A stretch of 34,517 bases of DNA from Kutzneria sp. 744. GTDB taxonomy: Bacteria > Actinomycetota > Actinomycetes > Mycobacteriales > Pseudonocardiaceae. The position numbers and the translations under genes were made by a program. The notes beneath the pieces are model-generated. The model searched no databases. It worked only from the letters and a program-made list of their open reading frames with translations, and had not been told where the DNA came from. Numbering within the stretch: the stretch's first letter is position 1; each line of letters starts with the position of its first letter. Below, in pieces: positions 1-7,852 of the stretch. The stretch lies in NCBI RefSeq assembly GCF_000568255.1, contig NZ_KK037166.1, positions 10,106,680 to 10,141,196 on the forward strand, given 5' to 3'.

Positions 1-2
1 CC

Positions 3-305
3 ATCCTCGCGCGCGGCGAGTTCGTGGTGAACCTGTTGCACGAGCACGCCCGGTCCACCGCGGAGCTGTTCGCCTCGGGCGACCCGGACCGGTTCGACCA
101 GGTCGCCTGGTGGTCCGACGGCGAGAGCAGCGGGCCACACCTGCGCCGGGACGCCCACGCGATCGCCGACTGCCGGGTGCTCATGCCGCTGCCGGTCGGC
201 GACCACATGGTGGTGTTCGGCGAGATCGTCCGGGTCAGCACCCGCACGGAGCGGCGCCCGCTGCTGTACGGGCTGCGCCGGTACGGCAAGTGGGCGGTGG
301 CCTGA
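3..305 (+). CDS. Flavin reductase-like protein (FMN-binding split barrel), C-terminal fragment
   Basis: The 5' end of this gene lies outside the window; the open frame runs in from base 3 and ends at a TGA at 303-305. The visible ~100 residues contain a stretch like the middle of flavin:NAD(P)H reductase domains (ARGEFVVNLLHEHAR, then a Phe-Ala-Ser-Gly and an Arg-Phe-Asp segment), followed by a Gly-rich beta-strand region and a terminal YGLRRYGKW. Such proteins supply reduced FMN or FAD to two-component monooxygenases, or act as small flavin oxidoreductases. It is convergent with the PaiB-like gene, with 9 bases between the stops. Family assignment is from motif resemblance. Which oxygenase it serves cannot be seen here, although an LLM-class monooxygenase lies at 21.1 kb. 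Confidence 0.7.
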   Translation: MLARGEFVVNLLHEHARSTAELFASGDPDRFDQVAWWSDGESSGPHLRRDAHAIADCRVLMPLPVGDHMVVFGEIVRVSTRTERRPLLYGLRRYGKWAVA

Positions 306-314
306 GCCACCGCC

Positions 315-956
315 TCACTCGGTCGGGAGCCGGTCCATCAGGCCGGCGACCGCCCGGGTGGCCTCGCAGCCGCCGAACGAGTGCCGGACGCGCCGACGGA
401 TCGCCGGCTGCTGCTCCTGGCTGAGCTTGAACATGCCGTCGGCCTCGGCGACCCGCAGCCGGAACGCCCCGACGCCGGGCAGGATGCGCCGGAAGTAGTC
501 GAGCGAGCCCGTCATGTCCCAGCCCGCGCCGAATCTCGACTCCAGGGCGGCCACCGTGGCCCGCACGGTGGCCAGTGTGTCGTCCGCCGACTCGACCTTG
601 CGCAGCTCGCCGCGCACCTGCACCGAGGTGAAGTTCCAGGTGGGCGCGGCGGGCGCGGTCCGGTAGACGGCGGGGGAGACGTAGGCGTTCGGGCCGGCGA
701 AGGTCGCCACCACGTTCGCGGCCCCGCCCAGCGCGGCCCAGTGCGGGTTGGCCCGGTTCATGTGCCCCCACAGCGTGATCCCGACCAGTCTGTCGACCGG
801 TCCGTCCAGCTCCGGGTCCACGATGATCGGCACGTGGGTGATGTGCGGCGCGGCGCCGCCGGCGCCGTTGCTCGCCAACTGCGCCAGCGGATGACCGCGG
901 ACGAGGTCGACCAGCCACCGGTCCTCGGGCGCGTGGTACGGGCCGGGCACGAACAT
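315..956 (-). CDS. PaiB-family FMN-binding protein (negative transcriptional regulator family)
   Basis: A 213-residue protein of about the usual PaiB length. The N-terminus (MFVPGPYHAPEDRW), the central Pro-Ile-Ile-Val-Asp and GHMNRANPHW segments and the later Tyr-Val-Ser-Pro and Pro-Thr-Trp-Asn-Phe motifs are those of the PaiB/FMN-binding split-barrel family. Members have been described as regulators of sporulation and protease genes in Bacillus, but structurally they are heme/flavin-binding barrels, so a redox role is equally possible. It is the last gene of the operon 6645-315; its ATG lies 9 bases after the thioesterase stop, with a GGGAG four bases upstream of the start. In a biosynthetic operon it could be a flavin-dependent tailoring enzyme or a local regulator. 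The sequence does not decide. Confidence 0.85.
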   Translation of the reverse strand: MFVPGPYHAPEDRWLVDLVRGHPLAQLASNGAGGAAPHITHVPIIVDPELDGPVDRLVGITLWGHMNRANPHWAALGGAANVVATFAGPNAYVSPAVYRTAPAAPTWNFTSVQVRGELRKVESADDTLATVRATVAALESRFGAGWDMTGSLDYFRRILPGVGAFRLRVAEADGMFKLSQEQQPAIRRRVRHSFGGCEATRAVAGLMDRLPTE

Positions 957-965
957 GAGGCTCCC

Positions 966-1736
966 TCAGCCAACGGCGGAACTGGGCGAGTCCACCGATT
1001 CGATGGTCCGCACGACGAGGTCGACCAGTGCGGGCTCCTCCTCGCGCAGGAAAAAGTGCCCGCCCGGATACAGGTGCAGGCCGCGGAAATCCGTCGACTC
1101 GGGCGCCCACGTGCGCATCAGGTCCGGCGGGGTGACCCAGTCCCGCTCGCCCCCCATGGCGATGACCGGCAGGTCGAGCGGTGGCCCGGGTCGGTAGGAG
1201 TAGCTGCGGCAGAGCGCGAAGTCGGCGCGCAGCATCGGCAGCACCGCGCGGAACACGGCCGGGTCGGCCAGTATCTCGTCCGGCACGCCGCCCAGCCTGC
1301 GCACGTCCTCGGCGAACTCCTCCTCGCCGGCGGCGGGATCCGGCATGGTCGTGGCTGCCGCACCGACCGGCGGCCACGACGCGGCGGCCACCAGACGCGG
1401 CAGCGGGCCGCCGGTGCGCACCAGCTCCCTGGTCATCCGGTACGCCAGCAGCGCGCCCATGCTGTGCCCGAAGAACGCGTAGTCCTCGGTGAGGTCGTCC
1501 GCCAACCCGTCCAGCAGCGCCGCCACGGCGGTGTCCGCGTCCGTGAACGCGGGTTCCCGGTGCCGGCCCTGGCGGCCGGGCAGGCGCACCGCGCGCAGTT
1601 CGATCCAGTCCGGCAGCCGAGCGGCCCAGGTCCGGAACATCGAAGCCCCGCCGCCCGCGCAGGGCAGGCAGTACAGCCGCAACCGGGCGTCCGGCCGCGG
1701 CTCGAAGGCCAGGTACCACGAGCGTGACAACACCAT
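966..1736 (-). CDS. Type II thioesterase (alpha/beta hydrolase) for NRPS/PKS editing or release
   Basis: This 256-residue alpha/beta hydrolase begins with the N-terminal pattern of type II thioesterases (LYCLPCAGGGASMFRTW) and carries the nucleophile elbow GHSMGA with Ser92. A conserved Asp follows in a GGERDWVTP-like segment, and the catalytic His is in PGGHFFL near the C-terminus. Such enzymes hydrolyse misprimed or finished acyl groups from carrier proteins. Here it is the fourth gene of the operon headed by a free-standing A-PCP protein, so it could release the modified amino acid from that carrier, as CmaT does in coronamic acid biosynthesis, or proofread it. The ATG at 1736 follows the dehydrogenase stop by 40 bases. 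A Shine-Dalgarno-like GGGAG lies rather far upstream, so a start a codon or so later is possible. Confidence 0.9.
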   Translation of the reverse strand: MVLSRSWYLAFEPRPDARLRLYCLPCAGGGASMFRTWAARLPDWIELRAVRLPGRQGRHREPAFTDADTAVAALLDGLADDLTEDYAFFGHSMGALLAYRMTRELVRTGGPLPRLVAAASWPPVGAAATTMPDPAAGEEEFAEDVRRLGGVPDEILADPAVFRAVLPMLRADFALCRSYSYRPGPPLDLPVIAMGGERDWVTPPDLMRTWAPESTDFRGLHLYPGGHFFLREEEPALVDLVVRTIESVDSPSSAVG

Positions 1737-1776
1737 TTTTCCGACGCGCTTTCTCCCTGGACCGGACCCGAGCCGG

Positions 1777-2934
1777 TCAGATCAGCGAATGACTGATGAT
1801 CTCCTTCATCACCTCGGTCGTGCCGCCGTAGATGGTCTGCACGCGCGTGTCCAGGTACGCGCGGGCCACCACGGACTCGCGCACGAACCCGTACCCGCCG
1901 TGCAGCTGCAGGCACTGGGTGACGACCTGCTGGCACAGCTCGGTGTTCCACCACTTCACCATCGCGGCGTCCTCCGCGCTCAACCGCCGATCGTTGTACG
2001 CGAGGATCGCTCGGTCGCAGTGGCTGCGCGCGACCTCGACCGCGGTGGCGAGCTCGGCCAGGTGATGGCGGTTGCTCTGGTGCTGCCCGACGGCCATCCC
2101 GAACACCGAGCGTTTGCCCACGTACTCCAGGGTTTCGGCGAGCACCCGCTCGGCCGCCGCCAGCGCGGAGATCCCGATCCACATGCGTTCCTGGACCAGG
2201 TTGCGCATGAGATAGCCGAACGCCCGCCCCGGACGGCCCAGCAGATTCCTCGCCGGCACGGCCACGTCGTCGAAGAACAGCTCGCTGGTGTCCAGGGCCT
2301 TCATGCCGATCTTGTCGATCAGCCGGCCGCGTTTGACCCCGGCCCGGTCGGCCTCGACCACCAGCATGCTGGCCGAGGTGCCGCGCGCGGGCGCGGCCGT
2401 TCGCGTGTCGGTCGGGGTCAGCGCGACGACGAGATACAGGTCCGCGCTGTGCCCGTTGGAGACGAACGTCTTGCTGCCGTTGAGCTGCCAGCCGCCGTCC
2501 CGCCCGACGGCGGTGGTGCGCATGGCGCTGATGTCGCTGCCCGCGTCCGGCTCGGTGATGGCCAGCGCCGTGACCAGGTCCCCGGAGCAGAACCCGGGCA
2601 GCCAGCGTCGTTGCTGCTCGGCCGTGGCCAGCGTGCGCAGGTAGGAGCCGACGATCTCGTTGTGCAGCGGCAGACACGGCGCGTACGTGCCGGCCCGCGC
2701 CAGCTCCTCGGACAGGATCGCCTGGAACCGGTAGTCGTCGCTGCCCCCGCCGCCGTGCTCCGCCGGCATGTCGATGCCGAGCAGGCCGGCCGCGCCGGCG
2801 GCCCGCCACACCTCGCGGTCGGCCACGCCGCGCCGTTCCCACGCCGCGTAGTGGGGAGCGATCCGCCGGGCGATGAACGTGCGCACCAGCTCGCGGAAAT
2901 CGCGGTGCTCGTCGGCCAGGATCTCCTCGCGCAT
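1777..2934 (-). CDS. Acyl-CoA dehydrogenase family flavoprotein, probably acting on a carrier-bound acyl or aminoacyl group
   Basis: A 385-residue protein with the complete acyl-CoA dehydrogenase fold: an N-terminal helical domain, the flavin-binding segment with ITEPDAGSD, a middle beta domain, and a C-terminal helical domain with LHGGYGF and IYGGTTEVMKEI. The usual catalytic Glu of the medium-chain YEGT motif is a Gly here (YGGT). The alternative base used by long-chain/isovaleryl-type enzymes is present as Glu249 in a VQERMW segment. ATG 2934 is preferred over GTG 2937 because a GGGGGA lies five bases upstream. It starts 13 bases after the radical SAM stop and is cotranscribed with an A-PCP, so dehydrogenation of an aminoacyl-PCP is inferred, as with prolyl-PCP oxidases. 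An ordinary acyl-CoA substrate cannot be excluded. Confidence 0.9.
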   Translation of the reverse strand: MREEILADEHRDFRELVRTFIARRIAPHYAAWERRGVADREVWRAAGAAGLLGIDMPAEHGGGGSDDYRFQAILSEELARAGTYAPCLPLHNEIVGSYLRTLATAEQQRRWLPGFCSGDLVTALAITEPDAGSDISAMRTTAVGRDGGWQLNGSKTFVSNGHSADLYLVVALTPTDTRTAAPARGTSASMLVVEADRAGVKRGRLIDKIGMKALDTSELFFDDVAVPARNLLGRPGRAFGYLMRNLVQERMWIGISALAAAERVLAETLEYVGKRSVFGMAVGQHQSNRHHLAELATAVEVARSHCDRAILAYNDRRLSAEDAAMVKWWNTELCQQVVTQCLQLHGGYGFVRESVVARAYLDTRVQTIYGGTTEVMKEIISHSLI

Positions 2935-2947
2935 CACTGTCCCCCGG

Positions 2948-4855
2948 TCACCCGGCGACGGGTCGGGCCGGCTCGGCGACCCGCCACTGCGGCAGGATGT
3001 CGCGCATCCTGTTCATCATCGCCTGGCAGTACGAGGCGTTGTGGTCGAGGTCGCGGTGCCGCGGATACGGCATCTTGCGCCGGCCGCGGTGGTCGATGAC
3101 CATGCTCGCCCGGTCGCCGTCCGGCGTGTGCTCCACCCCGATCCACTCCGCCGCCGCCCGCGGCGCGTCCACCGTGACGTGGTAGCGGCCGTGGTCGGTC
3201 ACCGCGACCTCGTCCAGCGCGACGTCCGGCAGGCTCAGCGGTTCGCGGTAGACGTAGGGCCGGGCGAGCAGGTCGATCTCGAAGATCGCCCGCAGCAGCG
3301 GATCCTCCCGCCACCGTGGCAGCGAGCGGACGTAGTCGCGCAGCAGCCGGTCCACTTCGGCGCGGTGCGAGTGCATCACCATGTGCAGCACCTTGCCGAC
3401 GTTGTTGATGTCGTAGTTGTCCAGCGTGGCGATGGAACGGGCGAGGAAGGCGCAGAGCTCGGTGTCGGCGTGCGCGCGGAACCAGCGCGCCACGTTCTCC
3501 AGGAACGTCTCGTGATCCTGGTCGCCGACCGAGTCCAGGTAGCGCGCGGTGTAGTAGGCGCCGCGCGCGTTGTAGGCCACGACGACCGCGTAGTAGAACC
3601 ACAGCCCCAGCTCGTAGTCCTGTCGGTTCACCCACTTGGTCTCCACGACCACGTCCGCCTCGGAGACGGTGTCGTTCACGCGGACCTTCTTGATGCCGAG
3701 CACCTCGGCCTGCCGTTCCATCGGCGTGTTGGGCAGCAGCAGCTGCGGGTAGGTGACCACCACGTCCGCGCCGATCCGGCACAGCTTGCCGATGCCCTCG
3801 CGGAACGAGTCCAGGGTCTCCCCGGGCAGCGGCCAGATCAGCTCGGTGTAGGAGCTGATCTCCTTCTCGTGCAGCTTCTGCTGCAGCTCGACGTAGGTCG
3901 ACTCCTTGATGTTCGACCGGTCGACCATGGCCAGGGTGGCCGGGCTGACGGTCTGCAGCGACACCGGCTGGCTGGTCAGCATGCCGCCGGCCACCAGGAT
4001 CTCGGTGATGTCGGTGACCCGGTCCGGGCGGTTCTTGGCCGCCTGCATGCTGACCATCATCGGATAGCCGTTGCGCTGCTTGCACTCCACCAGATGCCGG
4101 GTCAGCTCCACGTCCCTCGGCAGCGCGCCCCAGTTGGCGTCGGCCAGGAAGATGCTCTCGACGCCGTGCTCGGACAGCCACGTCAGGTCGTCCCGGACCC
4201 GGGTCAGCTCCCACCGGTGCACCTTGTCGTTGGTGGCCGCGCCCCAGTAGCAGTAGCTGCACCGGAACGGGCACCCGCGGTTGGTCTCGACCACGGCGAA
4301 GGCGTAGTCCGCGCCGTCGAACACGCCCGCGGCGAAAGGCGAGGGAATCTCGTCGAGATCCTTGATGCGGTCGGGTGCGGGCGTGGTGACCAGCGTGCCG
4401 TCACGCCAGAAGCTGATGCCGGGCACCCGGGCGAGATCCGGGTCCTCGCCGAGCAGCTCGCGCAGGTACTCGGAGAAGATGATCTCGCCCTCCGAGTCGG
4501 CGACGACGACGTCGGTCATGCTCGCGTCGATGTACTCGGTGATCCGGTTCATCACCTGCGGGCCGCCGAGGATGAACCGGGCCGACGGCCGGGCCTCGCG
4601 CAGCGCGGCCAGCACCACGCTGATCCGGCGCATGTTCCACAGGTAGCAGCTCATCGCGTAGACCTCGCAGTCCAGCTCGACGAGCTCGCGGATCAGCTCC
4701 CGCTCGGGATGCGACACCGCCCGGGAGTGGATCACGAAGGAGTACTCCTCGGCGATCCGCGGGTCCTGCTGGGCGTACGCCTGCAGATAACCGGAGGCCA
4801 GCGGCAGGGTGTTCGGATACAGCGGCACCTCGACCAGCGCGACGGACCTGCTCAT
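2948..4855 (-). CDS. Cobalamin-binding-domain radical SAM enzyme
   Basis: A 635-residue protein. Residues 1-160 resemble a B12-binding Rossmann domain (LGGPQV near residue 97 after an alternating hydrophobic strand). The radical SAM cluster motif CPFRCSYC follows at Cys195, Cys199 and Cys202, giving the canonical CX3CX2C, directly followed by YWG. The TIM-barrel part extends to about residue 420, followed by a ~200-residue C-terminal region of the kind seen in B12 radical SAM proteins. Such enzymes methylate unactivated carbons or rearrange carbon skeletons using SAM and cobalamin. The start ATG overlaps the A-PCP stop in an ATGA, so the two are translationally coupled, and the dehydrogenase follows directly. 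The likely substrate is the amino acid on the neighbouring PCP or a product of it. Methyl transfer versus another radical reaction cannot be told from sequence alone. Confidence 0.9.
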   Translation of the reverse strand: MSRSVALVEVPLYPNTLPLASGYLQAYAQQDPRIAEEYSFVIHSRAVSHPERELIRELVELDCEVYAMSCYLWNMRRISVVLAALREARPSARFILGGPQVMNRITEYIDASMTDVVVADSEGEIIFSEYLRELLGEDPDLARVPGISFWRDGTLVTTPAPDRIKDLDEIPSPFAAGVFDGADYAFAVVETNRGCPFRCSYCYWGAATNDKVHRWELTRVRDDLTWLSEHGVESIFLADANWGALPRDVELTRHLVECKQRNGYPMMVSMQAAKNRPDRVTDITEILVAGGMLTSQPVSLQTVSPATLAMVDRSNIKESTYVELQQKLHEKEISSYTELIWPLPGETLDSFREGIGKLCRIGADVVVTYPQLLLPNTPMERQAEVLGIKKVRVNDTVSEADVVVETKWVNRQDYELGLWFYYAVVVAYNARGAYYTARYLDSVGDQDHETFLENVARWFRAHADTELCAFLARSIATLDNYDINNVGKVLHMVMHSHRAEVDRLLRDYVRSLPRWREDPLLRAIFEIDLLARPYVYREPLSLPDVALDEVAVTDHGRYHVTVDAPRAAAEWIGVEHTPDGDRASMVIDHRGRRKMPYPRHRDLDHNASYCQAMMNRMRDILPQWRVAEPARPVAG

Positions 4856-6645
4856 CGGCCCTCACGCCCCGTTCGCGTCGCGATGGACTCCAGCAGTGAC
4901 TGGGCCAGCTCGTGCAGGATGTCGGTCTCGAAGAAGTCCTCGGCCACCAGCCGCACACCCCGTCGGCGTGCCTCCGCCGCGGCGCGCATCGCCAGGATGG
5001 AGTCGCCGCCGAGATCGAAGAAGCTGTCGGCCCGGCCCACCGCGGCCAGGCCGAGCACCTTGGCCCACACCTCGGCCAGCACCCGCTCGACGTCGTTGCG
5101 GAAGCCGCCGTTCTGCTCGGTCGGTTGGTCCAGCGGCCGGGCCGCGAGCGCGGGCCGGTCGGTCTTGCCGTGCGGGGTCAGCGGAAGCGCGTCCAGCCGC
5201 ACCAGGGGATGCGGGAGCAGATAGCTCGGCACCGCGGCGGCCAGCAGCTTCCCGAGGTGCTCGGAGTCCGAGCCGTCGCCCGCGCCGGTCCAGTAGCCGA
5301 CCAGCCGTCGGAGGGGGGCGCCGTCCTGGCCGGGCGTCTCGTGCACGACGACGGCGGCGCCGGTGACACCGGGCAGTTCGAGCATGGCCGCCTCGATCTC
5401 CCCAGGTTCTATCCGGAAACCGCGCAGCTTGATCTGGCTGTCGTTGCGGCCGAGGAATTCCAATTGCCCGTCGGGGCGTCGACGCACGATGTCACCGGTC
5501 GCGTACATACGTTCTCGCGGGTGCTCCGTATCGGGAAGGAACTTGCGTTCGGTCAGCTCGGGGCGATTGAGGTAGCCGCGGGCGACCTGGATTCCGGACA
5601 GGTGCAGTTCGCCCGATTCCCCGTCCGGGACCGGCCGGCGATTCTCGTCCAGGACATGGGCCCGCAATCCGGGCAGCGGAGAACCGATCGGCGGCGGCGT
5701 GTCCGCAGGCGCGTCCGCGGTGATTTCGCCGCAGGTGGCCAGCATTGTCGTCTCGGTGGGGCCGTACACGTTGTAGAGCGCGAATTTCGGGCGGATCCGC
5801 GGCGGCGCGTGCAGCTTCTCGCCGCCGAGCAGCATCGCCCGGAAAACGCCGTCCCGCGGCCACCGGGCATCGAGCAGCTGCGTGGCCAGCACGGTGGTGA
5901 AGAACCCGACCGTGATGCGTTCGTCCCGCAGCCAGTCAACCATGTCCTGTGGGGATTCCGGCAGCCGGTTGTCCGCGAGGCACAGGGTGGCGCCGCCGGC
6001 CAGGCAGGGCCAGACCTCCAGCCCCCAGCCGTCGAACGAGGGCCGGGCCATGGTCGGCATCCGGTCGCCGGGTCGGACAGCGAACTTCTCGATGTGCCAG
6101 GCGACCAGCTCGGCCACGCCGCGGTGCTCGACGAGCACGCCCTTCGGCGCGCCGGTGGAACCCGAGGTGAACGTGACGTAGCAGAGGTCGTCGGGCGCGC
6201 CGCCCGGGCCGTCCGGCTCCTCGACCGACTCGTCCGCGACGAGGTCCTCGACGAAGACGGCCGTGCCGTGGCCGGCCGGCAGGCTGCCCGCGAGCCGCCG
6301 CGTGGTCAGCACCACCGGCGCCGCGCAGTCGGCGAGGATCTGGGCGACCCGCCCGGGCGGATCCTGCACGTCCATCCCGACGTAGGCGCCGCCGGCCAGC
6401 AGCGCGCCGAGGGCGGCGACCACCAGCTCCGGCGACCGCTCCAGCCACAGCGGGACGAGGACGTCGCGTGTCACCCCCGCCCGGCGCAGCTTCCCGGCGA
6501 CGCGTCGCGCCGACCGGTGCAGCTCGTCATAGGTGATGACGCGCCCACCGCTGTCGATCGCGGGTTGATCGGGACGGCGTTCGCGCCAATCGGCTATTCG
6601 ATCGAGCAGCGGCCTGGCCATCCCAACAGATGTGTCTTCGCGCAT
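4852..6645 (-). CDS. Stand-alone NRPS adenylation-carrier didomain (A-PCP)
   Basis: A 597-residue protein. The adenylation domain spans about residues 12-490: YVTFTSGSTGAPKG (A3), NVYGPTETT (A5), YATGD (A7), GRNDSQIKLRGFRIEPGEIE (A8) and the A10 lysine in PHGKTDR. A carrier domain follows at about 515-590 with phosphopantetheine Ser549 in LGGDSI. There is no C or TE domain. Aligning by eye to GrsA gives the specificity residues D-G-L-F-L-G-V-M. The nearest signature I remember is the isoleucine type (DGFFLGVV); the dedicated prolyl signature (DLLYLALV) fits less well. It therefore probably loads an aliphatic amino acid onto its own carrier for the radical SAM and dehydrogenase enzymes encoded next. 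It is the first gene of the operon and divergent from the cyclodeaminase gene. GGAAGG 12 bases upstream of the ATG is the only visible Shine-Dalgarno. Confidence 0.9.
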   Translation of the reverse strand: MREDTSVGMARPLLDRIADWRERRPDQPAIDSGGRVITYDELHRSARRVAGKLRRAGVTRDVLVPLWLERSPELVVAALGALLAGGAYVGMDVQDPPGRVAQILADCAAPVVLTTRRLAGSLPAGHGTAVFVEDLVADESVEEPDGPGGAPDDLCYVTFTSGSTGAPKGVLVEHRGVAELVAWHIEKFAVRPGDRMPTMARPSFDGWGLEVWPCLAGGATLCLADNRLPESPQDMVDWLRDERITVGFFTTVLATQLLDARWPRDGVFRAMLLGGEKLHAPPRIRPKFALYNVYGPTETTMLATCGEITADAPADTPPPIGSPLPGLRAHVLDENRRPVPDGESGELHLSGIQVARGYLNRPELTERKFLPDTEHPRERMYATGDIVRRRPDGQLEFLGRNDSQIKLRGFRIEPGEIEAAMLELPGVTGAAVVVHETPGQDGAPLRRLVGYWTGAGDGSDSEHLGKLLAAAVPSYLLPHPLVRLDALPLTPHGKTDRPALAARPLDQPTEQNGGFRNDVERVLAEVWAKVLGLAAVGRADSFFDLGGDSILAMRAAAEARRRGVRLVAEDFFETDILHELAQSLLESIATRTGREGR

Positions 6646-6678
6646 AAGACAGGCTGACCTTCCACGAGCAGGATATCT

Positions 6679-6700
6679 GTCCTCCTCGGTGAGGAAGGAC
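6679..6700. promoter_or_regulatory. Imperfect inverted repeat in the A-PCP/cyclodeaminase divergent promoter region
   Basis: The left arm GTCCTCCTC and right arm GAGGAAGGAC are exact complements except for one bulged base, separated by GGT. It lies 34 bases upstream of the A-PCP start and about 140 bases upstream of the cyclodeaminase start. It could be an operator controlling both directions or a 5' leader hairpin of the A-PCP transcript. No regulator is assigned. Confidence 0.45.
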
Positions 6701-6717
6701 GGACTCGGGACGACACG

Positions 6718-6727
6718 CGAATATTCG
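6718..6727. promoter_or_regulatory. 10-bp palindrome CGAATATTCG
   Basis: A perfect AT-centred palindrome in a GC-rich divergent intergenic region, between the inverted repeat at 6679 and a TTGACG at 6782-6787 that could be a -35 element for the cyclodeaminase gene. The -10 region is weak by eye. It is possibly an operator half-site. Confidence 0.3.
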
Positions 6728-6838
6728 TGACGCTACTCGACCCGGCCGCGCACGGTCAATGTCGCCGGTGCGGCGGGGAACTTGACGTGTTGTCCGGTCG
6801 GCAAACACTGTTGAAGTATTCCCGATCGGAGGTATGTG

Positions 6839-7825
6839 ATGCTGGTTTTGGATGCCGCCGCGATTCGTGAGTTGTTCCCCATGAAAGAATCCATCGAGCT
6901 GATGCGTTCCGCGCTGGTCGCCTTCAGTTCGGCGCGGGCCCTCGTGCCGCAGCGCCTCATGCTGCGAATCCCGGGCGGCGACGCCTACGCCGTGATGCCC
7001 GGTTATGCCGCGCCGTCGCCGGACGTGCCGCACGGCGGTTTCGGCATCAAGGTGATCGCCATCAAGCCGGACAACCCGAGCCGCGGCCTGCCGGTGAACT
7101 CCGGGCTGGTGCTGGCCTTCGACGAGCTGACCGGACGCCCCGACGCCGTGCTCGACGGCGCGACCATCACCGAGATCCGCACGGCCGCCGTGTCCGGCGT
7201 GGCCACCGACCTGTTGGCTCGTCCGGACGCCGCCACGCTGGCCATCCTCGGCGCCGGCGTCCAGGCCCGCAGCCACCTGGAGGCGATGGCCGCGGTGCGG
7301 CCGCTGCGCGGCGCGCGCATCTGGTCCCGCACCGAGGAACGGGCCCGCGCACTCGCCGAATCCGCCCAGGACTACCCGTTCCCGGTGAGCGTGGCCTCGT
7401 CCGTCGCCGAGGCCACCGACGGCGCCGACATCATCTGCACCGTGACCGGCAGCGTCGAGCCCGTCCTGCGGGATCGGGACGTCCCGGCCGGCGCGCACGT
7501 CAACGCCGTCGGCTCGTCCTTCCCCGACAAGCGCGAGCTCACCGAGGAGCTCGTCGCGCGCTGCTCGGTCTTCGTCGACAGCCGGTCCTCCGCGCTGGCG
7601 GAGGCCGGCGAGCTGGTCATCCCGATCGGCCGCGGCGCCTTCGGCCCCGAGGTGGTCCTGGCCGAGATCGGCGAGCTGCTGCTCGGCCGGTCGGCGGGCC
7701 GGCGCGGTCCCGACGAGACCACCCTGTTCAAATCCCTCGGCCTGGCTGTCGAGGACACCCTGTCGGCCTCCTTCATCGCCCACCGGGCCCGCCACCGCGG
7801 CGTCGGTCAGGAGGTGTCGTTCTGA
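6839..7825 (+). CDS. Ornithine cyclodeaminase / mu-crystallin family protein
   Basis: A 328-residue protein of the usual family length. It shows the N-terminal substrate-binding part with an active-site Lys in GFGIKVIAIKPDN, the Rossmann dinucleotide motif LGAGVQARSHL at about residue 139, and a later Asp in FVDSRSSALAEAGEL. Characterised relatives convert L-ornithine to L-proline with NAD recycling, or act as NAD(P)-dependent imine reductases or alanine dehydrogenases. It is the only gene of its direction before the 1-kb gap, divergent from the A-PCP operon, and could supply proline or a cyclic imine to the pathway. ATG 6839 is chosen over GTG 6836 because GGAGG at 6828-6832 is then six bases away. 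Confidence 0.88.
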   Translation: MLVLDAAAIRELFPMKESIELMRSALVAFSSARALVPQRLMLRIPGGDAYAVMPGYAAPSPDVPHGGFGIKVIAIKPDNPSRGLPVNSGLVLAFDELTGRPDAVLDGATITEIRTAAVSGVATDLLARPDAATLAILGAGVQARSHLEAMAAVRPLRGARIWSRTEERARALAESAQDYPFPVSVASSVAEATDGADIICTVTGSVEPVLRDRDVPAGAHVNAVGSSFPDKRELTEELVARCSVFVDSRSSALAEAGELVIPIGRGAFGPEVVLAEIGELLLGRSAGRRGPDETTLFKSLGLAVEDTLSASFIAHRARHRGVGQEVSF

Positions 7826-7836
7826 CCGTGGGTGAT

Positions 7837-7852
7837 GTCCCGTCAACGGGAC
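7837..7852 (+). terminator. Hairpin 11 bases after the cyclodeaminase stop
   Basis: GTCCCG-TCAA-CGGGAC forms a 6-bp perfect stem with a four-base loop. There is no T-run after it, which is common for actinomycete terminators. The position suggests transcription termination of the cyclodeaminase gene. Confidence 0.5.

Noticed and set aside
4852-6645. A-PCP as a proline-loading enzyme for pyrrole formation
   Set aside because: Gene company (ACAD, radical SAM, cyclodeaminase) suggested it, but the specificity residues D-G-L-F-L-G-V-M fit the isoleucine-type signature better than the prolyl one; kept only as an alternative.
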